Assembly: GCF_024699925.1 (NCBI RefSeq)
Contig: NZ_JAJOMX010000001.1
Coordinates: 992,001-1,056,000, forward strand
From: Mesorhizobium sp. J428
GTDB lineage: Bacteria > Pseudomonadota > Alphaproteobacteria > Rhizobiales > Rhizobiaceae
Direction of reading: 5' to 3'
Length of the DNA: 64,000 nucleotides
Shown here: piece by piece, positions 8,073 to 16,813 of the stretch
Numbering within the stretch: position 1 is the stretch's first letter
How the letters are laid out: each line of letters opens with the position of its first letter
Notes under the pieces: model-generated
Databases searched by the model: none
The model's input: the letters and a program-made list of their open reading frames with translations, nothing else
What the model was told of the DNA's origin: nothing
Program-made: the position numbers and the translations under genes

Positions 8073-9281
8073 TCACACCCTCTCGATCGCGATTGCGATG
8101 CCCTGGCCAACACCGATGCACATGGTGGCGAGCGCGAGCTTGCCGCCGGTCTCGCGCAGTTCCAGCGCCGCCGTGCCGGCGATGCGCGCACCCGACATGC
8201 CGAGCGGGTGGCCGAGCGCGATCGCGCCGCCGTTCGGGTTGACGTGCTGCGCGTCCTCGGCAATGCCGAGTTCGCGCAGCACGGCGATGCCTTGGGAGGC
8301 AAAGGCTTCGTTCAGTTCGATCACGTCGAAGTCTGACGGCTTGAGCCCGAGCCGCGCGCACAGCTTCTGCGTCGCCGGTGCCGGCCCGATGCCCATGATG
8401 CGCGGCGCCACGCCCGCGGTGGCCACGCCCAGAATGCGCGCGATCGGGGTAAGGCCGTATTTCCTCGCCGCTTCGGCCGAGGCGATGATCAGCGCTGCCG
8501 CGCCGTCGTTGACGCCGGACGCATTGCCCGCCGTCACCGTGCCGCCTTCCTTCTTGAACGGCGTGCCGAGCTTGGCCAGCGCCTCGATCGTCGTGCCCGC
8601 GCGCGGATGTTCGTCCTTCGACACGATCACCGGGTCACCCTTGCGCTGCGGGATCGTGACGGACACGATCTCCTTGCCGAGCCGGCCCGAATTCTGCGCC
8701 GCCACCGCCTTGTCCTGGCTCCTCACCGCAAACGCATCCTGCGCCTCGCGCGTCACGCCGAACTCCTCGGCGACGTTCTCGCCGGTCTCCGGCATCGAAT
8801 CGACGCCATACTGCTTCTTCATTAGCGGGTTGACGAAGCGCCAGCCGATCGTGGTGTCGTAGATCTCGGCATTGCGCGAGAAGGCTTCGGATGCCTTCGG
8901 CATCACGAAGGGCGCGCGGCTCATCGATTCCACGCCGCCCGCGATCATCAGCTCCGCCTCGCCGGCCTTGATGGCCCGCGCAGCGATACCGACCGCGTCC
9001 ATGCCCGAGCCGCACAGCCGGTTGACCGTCGAGCCGGGGATCTCCTTCGGCAGGCCGGCGAGCAGCACCGCCATGCGCGCGACGTTGCGGTTGTCCTCGC
9101 CCGCCTGGTTGGCGCAGCCATAGATCGCATCGTCCACCGCGCCCCAGTCCACGCCCGGATTGCGCTCCACCAGCGCCTTCAGCGGCACCGCCGCCAGATC
9201 GTCCGCCCTGACCGACGACAGCGAGCCCCCAAACCGGCCGATCGGTGTCCGGATATAGTCGCAGATATAGGCGTCGGTCAT
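8073..9281 (-). CDS. pcaF: 3-oxoadipyl-CoA thiolase
   Basis: This 402-residue thiolase cleaves beta-ketoadipyl-CoA to succinyl-CoA and acetyl-CoA, the last step of the beta-ketoadipate pathway. It shows the active-site Cys in NRLCGSGMDAVG at about 93, NEAFASQ at about 350, GGAIALGHPLGMSG with the catalytic His near 360, and the second Cys near the C-terminus (ATMCIGVGQG). Its start MTDAYICDYIRTPIGRFGG matches the PcaF type rather than the acetoacetyl-CoA type. One base separates it from the upstream pcaJ stop, and the operon order pcaI-pcaJ-pcaF supports the assignment. Confidence 0.93.
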   Translation of the reverse strand: MTDAYICDYIRTPIGRFGGSLSSVRADDLAAVPLKALVERNPGVDWGAVDDAIYGCANQAGEDNRNVARMAVLLAGLPKEIPGSTVNRLCGSGMDAVGIAARAIKAGEAELMIAGGVESMSRAPFVMPKASEAFSRNAEIYDTTIGWRFVNPLMKKQYGVDSMPETGENVAEEFGVTREAQDAFAVRSQDKAVAAQNSGRLGKEIVSVTIPQRKGDPVIVSKDEHPRAGTTIEALAKLGTPFKKEGGTVTAGNASGVNDGAAALIIASAEAARKYGLTPIARILGVATAGVAPRIMGIGPAPATQKLCARLGLKPSDFDVIELNEAFASQGIAVLRELGIAEDAQHVNPNGGAIALGHPLGMSGARIAGTAALELRETGGKLALATMCIGVGQGIAIAIERV

Positions 9282-9282
9282 G

Positions 9283-9951
9283 TCAGAGCTCCGGAACGTT
9301 CAGGTCTTTTACAGTGCCATCGGTCACCAGCGTCGCCCCGGTCAAGGCCCGCAGTTCGTCGAGGCTCATGCCCGGCAGCTTTTCACGAAGGTGAAATTGG
9401 CCGCCCACGATGTCGATGACGGCGAGGCTGGTGAAGACGGTCGTCACGCAGCCGACGCCCGTCAGCGGCAGGCGGCACTGCTTGAGCAGCTTCGGCTTGC
9501 CGTCCTTGGTGACATGGTCGGTGACCACCCAGACCTGCTTGGCGCCATGCACGAGGTCCATCGCGCCGCCGACGGCGGGCACCGAGCCTGGGCCCGTGCT
9601 CCAGTTGGCGAGGTCGCCGTTCTCGGCCACTTCGTAGGCGCCGAGCACGGCCACATCGAGATGGCCGCCGCGCACCATTGCGAAGGAATCGGCATGGTGA
9701 AAGAACGCCGCGCCCGGATTGAGCGTCACCGCCTTCTTGCCGGCATTGATCAGATCCCAGTCCTCCTCGCCGGCTGGCGGCGCCTCGCCGAAGTCGAGGA
9801 TACCGTTCTCCGTGTGGTAGACGACTTCGCGCCCCTCAGGCTTGAACTTGGCGATCATCTCGGGGAAGCCGATGCCGAGGTTGACATAGGCGCCGTCGGG
9901 CAGGTCCTGCGCCGCGCGCCAGGCGATCTGGGCGTTGGAGAGCTTCTTCAT
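9283..9951 (-). CDS. pcaJ: 3-oxoadipate CoA-transferase subunit B
   Basis: This 222-residue beta subunit of a type I CoA-transferase activates beta-ketoadipate with CoA from succinyl-CoA. The catalytic glutamate is in VYHTENGILDFG at about residue 48. GGHLDVAVLGAYEV and WSTGPGSVPAVGGAMDLV are typical of the SCOT/PcaJ family. It overlaps pcaI by 4 bases and is followed by pcaF. The pairing with an IclR-type PcaR regulator favours 3-oxoadipate over acetoacetate as substrate. Confidence 0.93.
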   Translation of the reverse strand: MKKLSNAQIAWRAAQDLPDGAYVNLGIGFPEMIAKFKPEGREVVYHTENGILDFGEAPPAGEEDWDLINAGKKAVTLNPGAAFFHHADSFAMVRGGHLDVAVLGAYEVAENGDLANWSTGPGSVPAVGGAMDLVHGAKQVWVVTDHVTKDGKPKLLKQCRLPLTGVGCVTTVFTSLAVIDIVGGQFHLREKLPGMSLDELRALTGATLVTDGTVKDLNVPEL

Positions 9952-10667
9952 GCCTTCGCTCCCTCGCGCAGCAGCGCCTCTTCCTGGGCGGGATGTGCCA
10001 CTTCGACGATCCGGTTCACGAAGATGCCCGGCGTCACGACGTGTTCCGGATCGATGCCGCCCGGCTCCACAACGCGGCTCGCCTGCACGATAGTCGTCTT
10101 CGCCGCCATCGCCATCAGCGGCGAGAAATTGCGCGCCGCCTTGCGATAGGTGAGGTTGCCCTTGCGATCCGCCACGTCGGCCTTGATGATCGCGACGTCC
10201 GCTTTCAGCCAGCGCTCCTGCACATACATCCGCCCGTCGAACTCGGCCTGCGGCTTGCCCTCTGCGATCCGCGTGCCGTAGCTCGTCGGCGTGTAGAAAG
10301 CCGGGATGCCCGCGCCGCCGGCGCGGATGCGTTCGGCCAGCGTCCCCTGCGGCACCAGTTCCAGCCCGATCTTGCCGGCGAGATAGGCATCGGTGAACGC
10401 CTTCGGATCGGACGAGCGCGGGAACGAGCAGACCATCTTCGCGACCATGCCCGCATAGATCATCGCCGCGATGCCGACGGCGCCGTTACCGGCATTGTTG
10501 TTGATCACCGTCAGGCCGCCGGGAGAACCCGTCCGCTTGTAGCGGTCCACGAGCGCATGGATCAGCTCGACGGGAGCCCCCGCGCCCCCGAACCCGCCGA
10601 TCATCACCGACATGCCGTCCTGGATGCAGTCGAGCGCATCCTCGATACTGGAATAGACCCTGCTCAT
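9948..10667 (-). CDS. pcaI: 3-oxoadipate CoA-transferase subunit A
   Basis: This 239-residue alpha subunit pairs with the pcaJ product. It carries the CoA-binding glycine motif GGFGGAGAPVELI at about residue 24 and VINNNAGNG. GNLTYRKAARNFSP follows the typical PcaI/ScoA pattern. The ATG at 10667 begins MSRVYSSIEDALDCI. The frame stays open to 10775, but the extra stretch runs through the divergent operator and lacks family similarity, so the shorter start is used. Confidence 0.92.
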   Translation of the reverse strand: MSRVYSSIEDALDCIQDGMSVMIGGFGGAGAPVELIHALVDRYKRTGSPGGLTVINNNAGNGAVGIAAMIYAGMVAKMVCSFPRSSDPKAFTDAYLAGKIGLELVPQGTLAERIRAGGAGIPAFYTPTSYGTRIAEGKPQAEFDGRMYVQERWLKADVAIIKADVADRKGNLTYRKAARNFSPLMAMAAKTTIVQASRVVEPGGIDPEHVVTPGIFVNRIVEVAHPAQEEALLREGAKA

Positions 10668-10711
10668 CCTCGCTCCAGACTCAACCGCGCTCGCCCAACC
10701 TTGCGCTCGAA

Positions 10712-10746
10712 GTTCGTATTGCGAACTTTTGTTTGGTATGCGATAC
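10712..10746. promoter_or_regulatory. Probable PcaR operator in the pcaI/pcaR divergent promoter
   Basis: A perfect dyad GTTCGTATTGCGAAC (10712-10726) is followed ten bases later by a second short dyad GTATGCGATAC (10736-10746). Known PcaR/PcaU (IclR-type) regulators bind a palindrome plus a nearby repeat between pca genes and the regulator gene. The position between divergent starts 10667 and 10754 fits both autoregulation and pcaIJF control. Confidence 0.6.
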
Positions 10747-10753
10747 TTTCTAC

Positions 10754-11541
10754 ATGAGCGACCGGACCTCGTCAATCTCCCCTCACGACCGCGACCACGT
10801 TGGCTCGCTCGAAAAGGGCCTCGGTGTGATGGAGATCCTCGCCGCCCATCCCGACGGTATGACGCTGACCGAGATGGCCGAGGCGGCGGGGCTCACTCGC
10901 GCGGGCGCGCGCCGGTTCCTGCTCACTCTCGTCGCGTCCGGCTATGCACTGCAGGACGGCCGTGCGTTCCGCCTGTCGCCCCGCCTGCTGTCGGTCGCCC
11001 GCAGCTGGATCGGCGGCGCGTCGCTCTGGACCTTCGCCGAGCCCTACATGCGCGAGGTGTCCGGACGGCTCAACGAGTCCTGCTCGGCCGCCGTGCTCTC
11101 CGACCTCGATGTGGTTTATGTCGCCCGCGTCGGCTCGACCCGCATCCTCTCGGTGGCCCTGCATGTCGGCACCCGTCTGCCTGCCTGGTGCACCTCCATG
11201 GGCCGCGTGCTCGCGGCAGGGCTACCGGACGCGGAGATCGACGTCTTCGCCGCGCGCTCCGCCGCCTCCCCCTCACCTCGAAGTCGATCACAGCTCCGGA
11301 CCGCCTCGCCGCCGCCGTCCGGACGGCGCGCACCGATGGCTACGCCCTCGTCGACGAGGAACTCGAGCTCGGCCTGCGCTCCATCGCCGTCCCGATCCGC
11401 GACCGCACCGGCCGCACCGTCGCCGCGATCAACGTCTCGACCCAGACGGCCCGCCATACGGTCGAGGAGATGCGCCGCGACATGCTGCCGGTCCTGCGTC
11501 AGGCGGCGGACCGGATCGAGGCCTATTTCGTGGTGCAGTAG
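10754..11541 (+). CDS. pcaR: IclR-family regulator PcaR, one-base frameshift
   Basis: This transcription factor is expected to activate pca genes when beta-ketoadipate is present. The N-terminal winged helix (GSLEKGLGVMEILAAHPDG, then EMAEAAGLTRAGARRFLLTL) and the start of the IclR effector domain (SCSAAVLSDLDVVYVARV, CTSMGRVLAAGLPD) read in frame 2. The rest (SKSITAPDRLAAAV, DGYALVDEELELGLRSIAVP) reads in frame 1. Adding one C to the run of five Cs at 11268-11272 restores 262 residues, the usual length. ATG 10754 is chosen because the earlier start at 10733 lies inside the operator. It is divergent from pcaIJF. Confidence 0.88.
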
Positions 11542-11576
11542 CGCCTGTCCTTCTCCCTGTCGGAGTACGACAGGCG
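11542..11576 (+). terminator. Possible hairpin terminator after pcaR
   Basis: CGCCTGTC (11542-11549) pairs with GACAGGCG (11569-11576), an 8-bp stem directly after the pcaR stop. The 19-base loop is long and no T-run follows at once, so the role is uncertain. Confidence 0.3.
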
Positions 11577-11691
11577 TGGACGGATTTCTCCCGAAAGGGC
11601 CATCAACCCCGAGCTTTGCTCGCGATTTGCAGATTCTTTATCCACCCCCTGGCCGGCATCCGCCATCATGACCGCGCGAAAGGAGGCGGCG

Positions 11692-12135
11692 ATGGGCTGG
11701 AATGCGCGGGGCAGGAAGAAATGGGACATTCTCGACGGCATCGCCATGATGCTGCTCTCGCTGGCCCATCTCGCCGAACGCGCGGCCGGCGCATCGCACC
11801 ACGCCCGCTGCACGGCGCTGTGGGGCCTTCAGCAGGCCGACGCCATTGTCAGGGATTTCGTCTCCGATGAGGCGTGGGAACTGGCGGGCGGGCACTGGAC
11901 GCCTGCTGTGCCGGAAATTGACTACGGCTTCGAGCCCGACGACGCGATGGCACTCGCAAACTCGTTTCGCACCCTCGCGCTAGCGGTGCAAGCCATCGCG
12001 CAACTCCGCCACTGGTCGGATCTGCCCCCGGCTGACACCGGCAGCCGCGAAGGCCGGTCGGACCGGGCCGCTACCGAAGCCGTTCGGCGGCGCGGCGCGG
12101 CGTTCCTTCGCGTCCAGTTCTGCGACACCTCGTAA
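11692..12135 (+). CDS. Hypothetical protein
   Basis: The frame gives 147 residues from ATG 11692, which has an AGGAGG site about six bases upstream; that decides against the longer start at 11668. I recognise no domain. The first part is helical (MMLLSLAHLAERAAGASHH) and hydrophobic but has too many charged residues for a sure membrane segment. Residues 85-110 form another helix. The C-terminus is arginine-rich and low in pattern. It stands between pcaR and the convergent uxuB gene with no evident operon partner. Confidence 0.55.
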   Translation: MGWNARGRKKWDILDGIAMMLLSLAHLAERAAGASHHARCTALWGLQQADAIVRDFVSDEAWELAGGHWTPAVPEIDYGFEPDDAMALANSFRTLALAVQAIAQLRHWSDLPPADTGSREGRSDRAATEAVRRRGAAFLRVQFCDTS

Positions 12136-12232
12136 GCGCGACCGGAAGATGACGACAGTCCGATCTCTTCGCGCCCGCCCAATTCTCTCCGCGGCAACGC
12201 CCTTCTGCGCCCAAAAATTGCTGTTCCGGCGC

Positions 12233-13700
12233 TTACCCCCGAGCCTCGCTCTCGATCGCCTTGCGCATGCCGTCGGCCAGCATCGTCTCCAGCCGCGACT
12301 GGACCGCGCGCCGCCATTCGGGGGCGGCGGCAAGTTCATGCGGAAACAGTCCGGGCAGTGCGAGCAGACGGTCGACGATTGAGGCAGAATCGTCCTCTTG
12401 TCCGCCCAGAAGGGCGGCGATTTCCGCCTCGCGCGGGTCGCGCAGCGCATATCTCTGGCCCGTCTCGTCCATGCCCAGACAATACCGCATCCACGCAGCC
12501 ACAGCGAAGGCATAGGCATCCAGCGATCCGCCGGCTCGCAGGGTGGCGATTGCAGGTTCGATCAGCCGCTGGGGCAATTTTTGCGTCCCGTCCATAGCGA
12601 TCTGGGCACGTCTGGTGAGCGATGGCCGGGTTGGCGAATCGCGACAGCAGGTCCGCCTTGTAGGCTCCAAGATCGACGCCCGGCACCGGATCGAGCGTCT
12701 GCGCCGCCGCCTCCATGTGCCGCGCCACCAGCCGCGCGAGCGCTGTGTCCCGCATCACGTCGCGGACATATTGATGCCCGGCAAGGTAGCCCGAATAGGC
12801 GAGCATGGAATGTGCGCCGTTGAGCATCCTGAGCTTCATCTTCTCGTAAGGCGCCACATCCTTCGCGAAGATCGCCCCGCCCGCTTCCCATGCCGGCCGC
12901 CCGGCGACGAAATCGTCCTCGATCACCCACTGCGTGAACGGCTCGGTCTCCACCGCCGCCCGGTCCTCGAAACCCGTCAGCCTCTCGGCCTCCTTGAATG
13001 TCGCCTCGGTGCTGGCTGGCGTGATGCGGTCGACCATCGTCGACGGAAAGGTCACGTTGGCCGCAATCCATGCGGCGAGCTCGGCATCGACCGCGGCTGC
13101 GAACTCGGTGACCAGCCTCTTCAGCACCTTGCCGTTGTGGGGAAGGTTGTCGCAGCACAGCGCGGTGAACGGCGCGACGCCGCGCTCCCGCCGCAGCCGC
13201 AGCGCCTCGACGATCAGACCGACGGCACCCGCCGGCCGCCGCGGGTCGGCGAGGTCCGGCGCGACCGAGGGATGCGCGCGGTCGAGCCCGCCGGTCCTCG
13301 GATCGAAGCCATAGCCCTTCTCGGTGATGGTCAGGCTGACGATCCTTGTCTCCGGCGCCGTCAGCGCCGCCATCACGGTCTGCGGCTCCCGCGGCGCGAC
13401 CAGCACCCGTCCGATCGAACCCACCACCCGCGCCGACACGCCGTCGGCCCCGCGCATCACGAGCGTATAGAGCCCATCCTGAGGATTGAGCGCGTCGGCG
13501 ACGTCGGGCGAGCGGAGCGACACACCGGTAATCATCCAGTCCCCGCCCACCGCCAGCGCATCGTCGGTGTAGACCGCCTGATGCGCCTTGTGGAATGCCC
13601 CCGTGCCGAGATGCACGATGCCAGCCTTCCGCACCGCACGGTCGTAGGCGGGAACGTGGATGGAGGGGGGAAGATTGGAAGCGGCGGAGAGGCGGGTCAC
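12233..13700 (-). CDS. uxuB: Mannitol dehydrogenase family / fructuronate reductase, one-base frameshift
   Basis: This NAD-dependent enzyme most likely reduces D-fructuronate to D-mannonate, given that uxuA is directly upstream. The N-terminal Rossmann part has HLGTGAFHKAHQAVYTDD near residue 32, and the mannitol-dehydrogenase signature MKLRMLNGAHSMLAYSG is at about 290. The frame changes near 12605: the first part ends ...NPAIAHQTC and the second continues QIAMDGTQKLPQRL. Removing one G from GGG at 12604-12606 (plus strand) restores about 488 residues, close to the 486 of Escherichia coli UxuB. The start is GTG 13700. A 5' piece of a palindromic repeat lies just upstream. Confidence 0.87.
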
Positions 13701-13704
13701 GAGA

Positions 13705-13728
13705 TACCCCCCTCTGGCCTGCCGGGCG
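13705..13728. repeat. Half-copy of the palindromic repeat family
   Basis: ACCCCCCTCTGGCCTGCCGGGC between uxuA and uxuB matches one arm of the element inserted in the acyl-CoA synthetase gene (3022-3180) with about one mismatch. No second arm is visible, so it is a remnant. It overlaps the ribosome-binding region of uxuB. Confidence 0.5.
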
Positions 13729-13743
13729 CTACGGCAGCGACCA

Positions 13744-14959
13744 TCACCCCCTCCCCATGGCCGGATGCCCCAGCGCCGCCATCACGCCGCGCAGCTCCGC
13801 CAGCCCCTTGAGCCGGCCGATCGCCGGATAGCCGGGCTGGGCGCCGCGTGTCAGGTCGTCGAGGATCTCCTGGCCGTGGTCTGGCCGCATCGGGATTTCG
13901 GCATCCGCCCGCCCCGCCTCGCGCCGACGCTTCTCCTCCGCCAGCAGTTCCGCCACCACCGCCACCATGTCGGTCTGGCCTGCCAGATGCTCATCCTCGA
14001 AGAAGGAGCATGGCACCTCCTCCGTGTCGCGCCGCACGTTGCGCAAGTGGACGAAATGGATGCGGTCCGCCAGTGCCCGCGCCATCGCCGGCAGGTCGTT
14101 GTCCGGCCGTGCGCCGAGCGAGCCCGTGCAGAGCGTCGCGCCGTTCGCCGGAATATCCACCCCCTCCAGCACCGCGCGATAATCGGCCTCGGTCGACATG
14201 ATGCGCGGCAGGCCGAGCAGCGGAAACGGAGGATCATCCGGATGACAGCAGAGACGAAGACCCAGTTCCTGCGCCACAGGCGCGACCTCCGCCAGGAAAT
14301 CGATCAGGTTCTGCCTCAGCCGCTCCGGCGAGACGCCGTCATAGGTGGCGAGATGCGCCGACAGTTCCGGCAGCGACCAGCTTTCCACCGCGCCCGGCAG
14401 GCCGGCCGTGACGTTCGCGGCGAGCTCCTTCTTCCGCGCCTCGCTCATGCCGGCGAAACGCCCCTTCGCCTCTTCCACGACATGCGGCGGGAAGCTCTCC
14501 GCCGCGCCCTTGCGCTTCAAGATGTGGATGTCGAAGGCGGCGAAATCGGCAAGGTCGAACCGCATCGCCCTCCCGCCATGACCGATACGCCAAGCGAGAT
14601 CGGGTACGGGTCCAGTCCAGCACCGGCATGAAGTTGTAGCAGACCACCTCGATGCCAGCGCGCGCGAGGTTGGCGAGGCTCGCCTTGTAGTGCTCGACAT
14701 GCGCCTTGAAGTGACCCGTCTGGGTCTTGACCGCCTCCGACACGGGAAGGCTCTCGACCACTTCCCATTTGAGGCCGCTCATCGAGCCGTCGGGCAGGAA
14801 GGCGACCTCGCGCTGCCGCTGCTCGATCTCCTCGGCGCGCCACACCTCGCCGGTCGGCACATGATGCAGCGCCGTGACGATGCCCTCGACACCCGCCTGG
14901 CGCGCATCCTCGACGGACACCTTGTCCTTCGGTCCGAACCACCGCCAGGTCTGTCGCAT
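13744..14959 (-). CDS. uxuA: Mannonate dehydratase, one-base frameshift
   Basis: This cytoplasmic enzyme dehydrates D-mannonate to 2-keto-3-deoxygluconate. The first part ([20 protein letters not shown], then [16 protein letters not shown]) reads in one frame. The rest reads in another: [16 protein letters not shown], the metal-binding [19 protein letters not shown] and IHFVHLRNV. Removing one G from GGG at 14602-14604 joins VLDWTRT to DLAW and gives about 404 residues, close to the 394 of Escherichia coli UxuA. ATG 14959 has GGAGGAG just upstream. It is followed by uxuB on the same strand. Confidence 0.88.
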
Positions 14960-14975
14960 CGCTCTCCTCCACTCG

Positions 14976-15000
14976 CGCAAACTTGTATGGTAGTTTTGCG
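14976..15000. promoter_or_regulatory. Imperfect dyad upstream of uxuA, probable operator
   Basis: CGCAAACT (14976-14983) and AGTTTTGCG (14992-15000) form an inverted repeat around TTGTATGG, 16-41 bases upstream of the uxuA start. GntR-type uronate regulators bind sites with a TTGTAT core, so a UxuR-like regulator outside the window is a reasonable guess. Confidence 0.45.
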
Positions 15001-15052
15001 GGAACGGGTCAAGGGAGCGCGTCTATCTCCACGCCTGCACGAGAAAAGCCCT

Positions 15053-16132
15053 TCAATACCCTGCCTTGATCCTCTCAAACTCGGCGACGAATCTCTGCTT
15101 GGTCTCGGGCGCGACCGGGGCAGCGAACAAGGTCTTCTTCGCCATCTCGTCGAGATCGGAGTAGCCGGCCGCGGCGACAGCGGCAGGGTCGACCTTGGCC
15201 ATCCCGGCACCGTTGGCGTGACCGTAGCCCCAGGCGGTCACCATATAGTTCGACACCTCCGGCGCCATGCGGGCATTGAAGAAGTCGTAGACCTTGTCGA
15301 CATCGCCTGGCGCATCCTTGAGGTGGACGTAGCCGCAGACCCAGGAGGCGATGCCTTCGGTTGTGTCGCGCTTCACCTCGACCGGCACACCATTGGCCTT
15401 CAGGAACGTCGCAGCCTCGTTCCAGCCCCAGGCCAGCGAAATTTCGCCGCTGCCCATCGCCTGGCTCAGTTCCGTCGTGTCGGTCGCATACATCCGGACG
15501 TTCTTGTGCACCTGACGCAGGAAGGCGGCGGCCGCCTGAAACTGTTCGTCGGTGATGGCCTGCACATCCTTGACGCCGGCAGCGAGCAGGCCGAGCGCGA
15601 AGGTGGCGTCGGCGTTGTCGATCAGCGCGATCTTGCCTTTGAACTTCGGGTCGGCGAAGGCTTTCAGGGAGGCGATGTCCTCGGCCTTGACCAGATCGGT
15701 GCGGTAGAGCGGCAGGGTGTTGCCCCAGTCGAACGGCAGGAACCAGGCCTTGCCGTCGGCGTCAGTCATCAGGTCCTTCATCGCCTTGAAGCCCGGCAGG
15801 ATGTCGTTCCAGGCGGCGATCCGCGACGTGTCGAGCGGCTGCAGCAGCCCCGCGTCGCGCCATTTGACGATGTTGGTGCCGCAGGGATGCGAGACGTCAA
15901 CCTTGAAGCCCGCGCGCAGTTTCTCGAAGGCCTCGTCCTCGTCTGCGAAGAAGGTGAAGGTCGGGCCGTCGCCGTGCTTTTCGACATAGGCCGGGTTCAG
16001 GGCCGGGTCTTCGTAGCCGGACCAGTCCAGCACGCTAAGCGCCGCGTCCTGCGCCGATGCAGCGCGCGAAAGTCCCGCCGTAGCGGCTCCCGCCATAAGC
16101 AGGGCGAAGGCAATCCGTGTCTTTCGTGCCAT
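15053..16132 (-). CDS. ABC transporter substrate-binding protein, spermidine/putrescine (PotD) type
   Basis: This is a 359-residue periplasmic binding protein. The signal peptide is MARKTRIAFALLMAGAATAG followed by a cut near ASAQDAA. The mature part has LSVLDWSGYEDPALNPAY, WFLPFDWGNTLPLYRTDLV and MGSGEISLAWGWNEAATFL, the PotD/PotF layout for polyamines or small cationic acids. The open frame runs back to 16852, but that stretch lies under the divergent TetR gene; ATG 16132 starts a proper signal peptide. No permease or ATPase gene is adjacent, so the cognate transporter is elsewhere. A divergent TetR gene shares its promoter. Confidence 0.88.
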   Translation of the reverse strand: MARKTRIAFALLMAGAATAGLSRAASAQDAALSVLDWSGYEDPALNPAYVEKHGDGPTFTFFADEDEAFEKLRAGFKVDVSHPCGTNIVKWRDAGLLQPLDTSRIAAWNDILPGFKAMKDLMTDADGKAWFLPFDWGNTLPLYRTDLVKAEDIASLKAFADPKFKGKIALIDNADATFALGLLAAGVKDVQAITDEQFQAAAAFLRQVHKNVRMYATDTTELSQAMGSGEISLAWGWNEAATFLKANGVPVEVKRDTTEGIASWVCGYVHLKDAPGDVDKVYDFFNARMAPEVSNYMVTAWGYGHANGAGMAKVDPAAVAAAGYSDLDEMAKKTLFAAPVAPETKQRFVAEFERIKAGY

Positions 16133-16163
16133 GATGTTCCCCGTGATGTTTTTTCTTTTCACG

Positions 16164-16199
16164 ATTGACAGGAAACTCCGCCGCAGGTTTCTTGTCAAT
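16164..16199. promoter_or_regulatory. Probable TetR operator (36-bp dyad)
   Basis: ATTGACAGGAAAC (16164-16176) is repeated in inverse form as GTTTCTTGTCAAT (16187-16199), 12 of 13 positions matching, with a 10-base centre. It lies between the divergent starts of the binding protein (16132) and the TetR regulator (16220). Its arm length and symmetry fit a TetR-family dimer or pair of dimers, and both genes could be repressed through it. Confidence 0.7.
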
Positions 16200-16219
16200 A
16201 GTGACAGGATTGGAGCACG

Positions 16220-16813
16220 ATGGGACGGCCACCTAAGTTCGAAGAGCGCAGCGAGGAGATCATGCAGGCTTTCGAAGCCTGCGTGCTGCGTAAGGGCCTG
16301 CCGGCCACCACGCTCTCCGACGTGGCGGAGGAATCCGGCCTGCCGCGCAGCCTGGTGCGATATTTCATGGGCAACCGGGACGAGATGGTCGACCGGCTGA
16401 TCGAGCGAATGATGAAGCTCGCACAGCAGCGCCTCGATGCAGTGCGCGACGAAGCCGGCGCCATGAGCCTGTCGCGTCTGCTGGACGCCTATTTCGGCGA
16501 GATCTTCGCCGACGCCCGCTACAACGCGCTGATGGGCGAACTCTGGTATCTCGCCCGCACCGACGCCCATATCCGCGAGCGGCTGAACGGGGTCTATGCC
16601 TATGCGCTGGATGTGCTGGCCGAGGCCTTGGCCCGCGAGATGCCGGGCGTGCCCGAGGTGGAACGCAACGCGGCCGCCTTCGGCGTGATCTCGCTCGCGC
16701 TCGGCGAGACCGCGCTCAACGATTTCGGATTGACCATGCCGGAAAGGACGTCGCTGCGCACGCAGGCAGCCGCGATCGTCGCCCGGCTCGAGGAGGGAAC
16801 CAAGACATGCTGA
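16220..16813 (+). CDS. TetR/AcrR family transcriptional regulator
   Basis: This is a 197-residue repressor. The N-terminal helix-turn-helix (TTLSDVAEESGLPRSLVRYF at about residues 31-50) is followed by NRDEMVDRLIERMM, which resembles the BetI subgroup. The C-terminal ligand domain is helical. The gene is divergent from the polyamine-type binding protein and overlaps the serine hydrolase by 7 bases. Together with the dyad at 16164-16199 this suggests local control of uptake and hydrolysis of one compound. Confidence 0.9.
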   Translation: MGRPPKFEERSEEIMQAFEACVLRKGLPATTLSDVAEESGLPRSLVRYFMGNRDEMVDRLIERMMKLAQQRLDAVRDEAGAMSLSRLLDAYFGEIFADARYNALMGELWYLARTDAHIRERLNGVYAYALDVLAEALAREMPGVPEVERNAAAFGVISLALGETALNDFGLTMPERTSLRTQAAAIVARLEEGTKTC

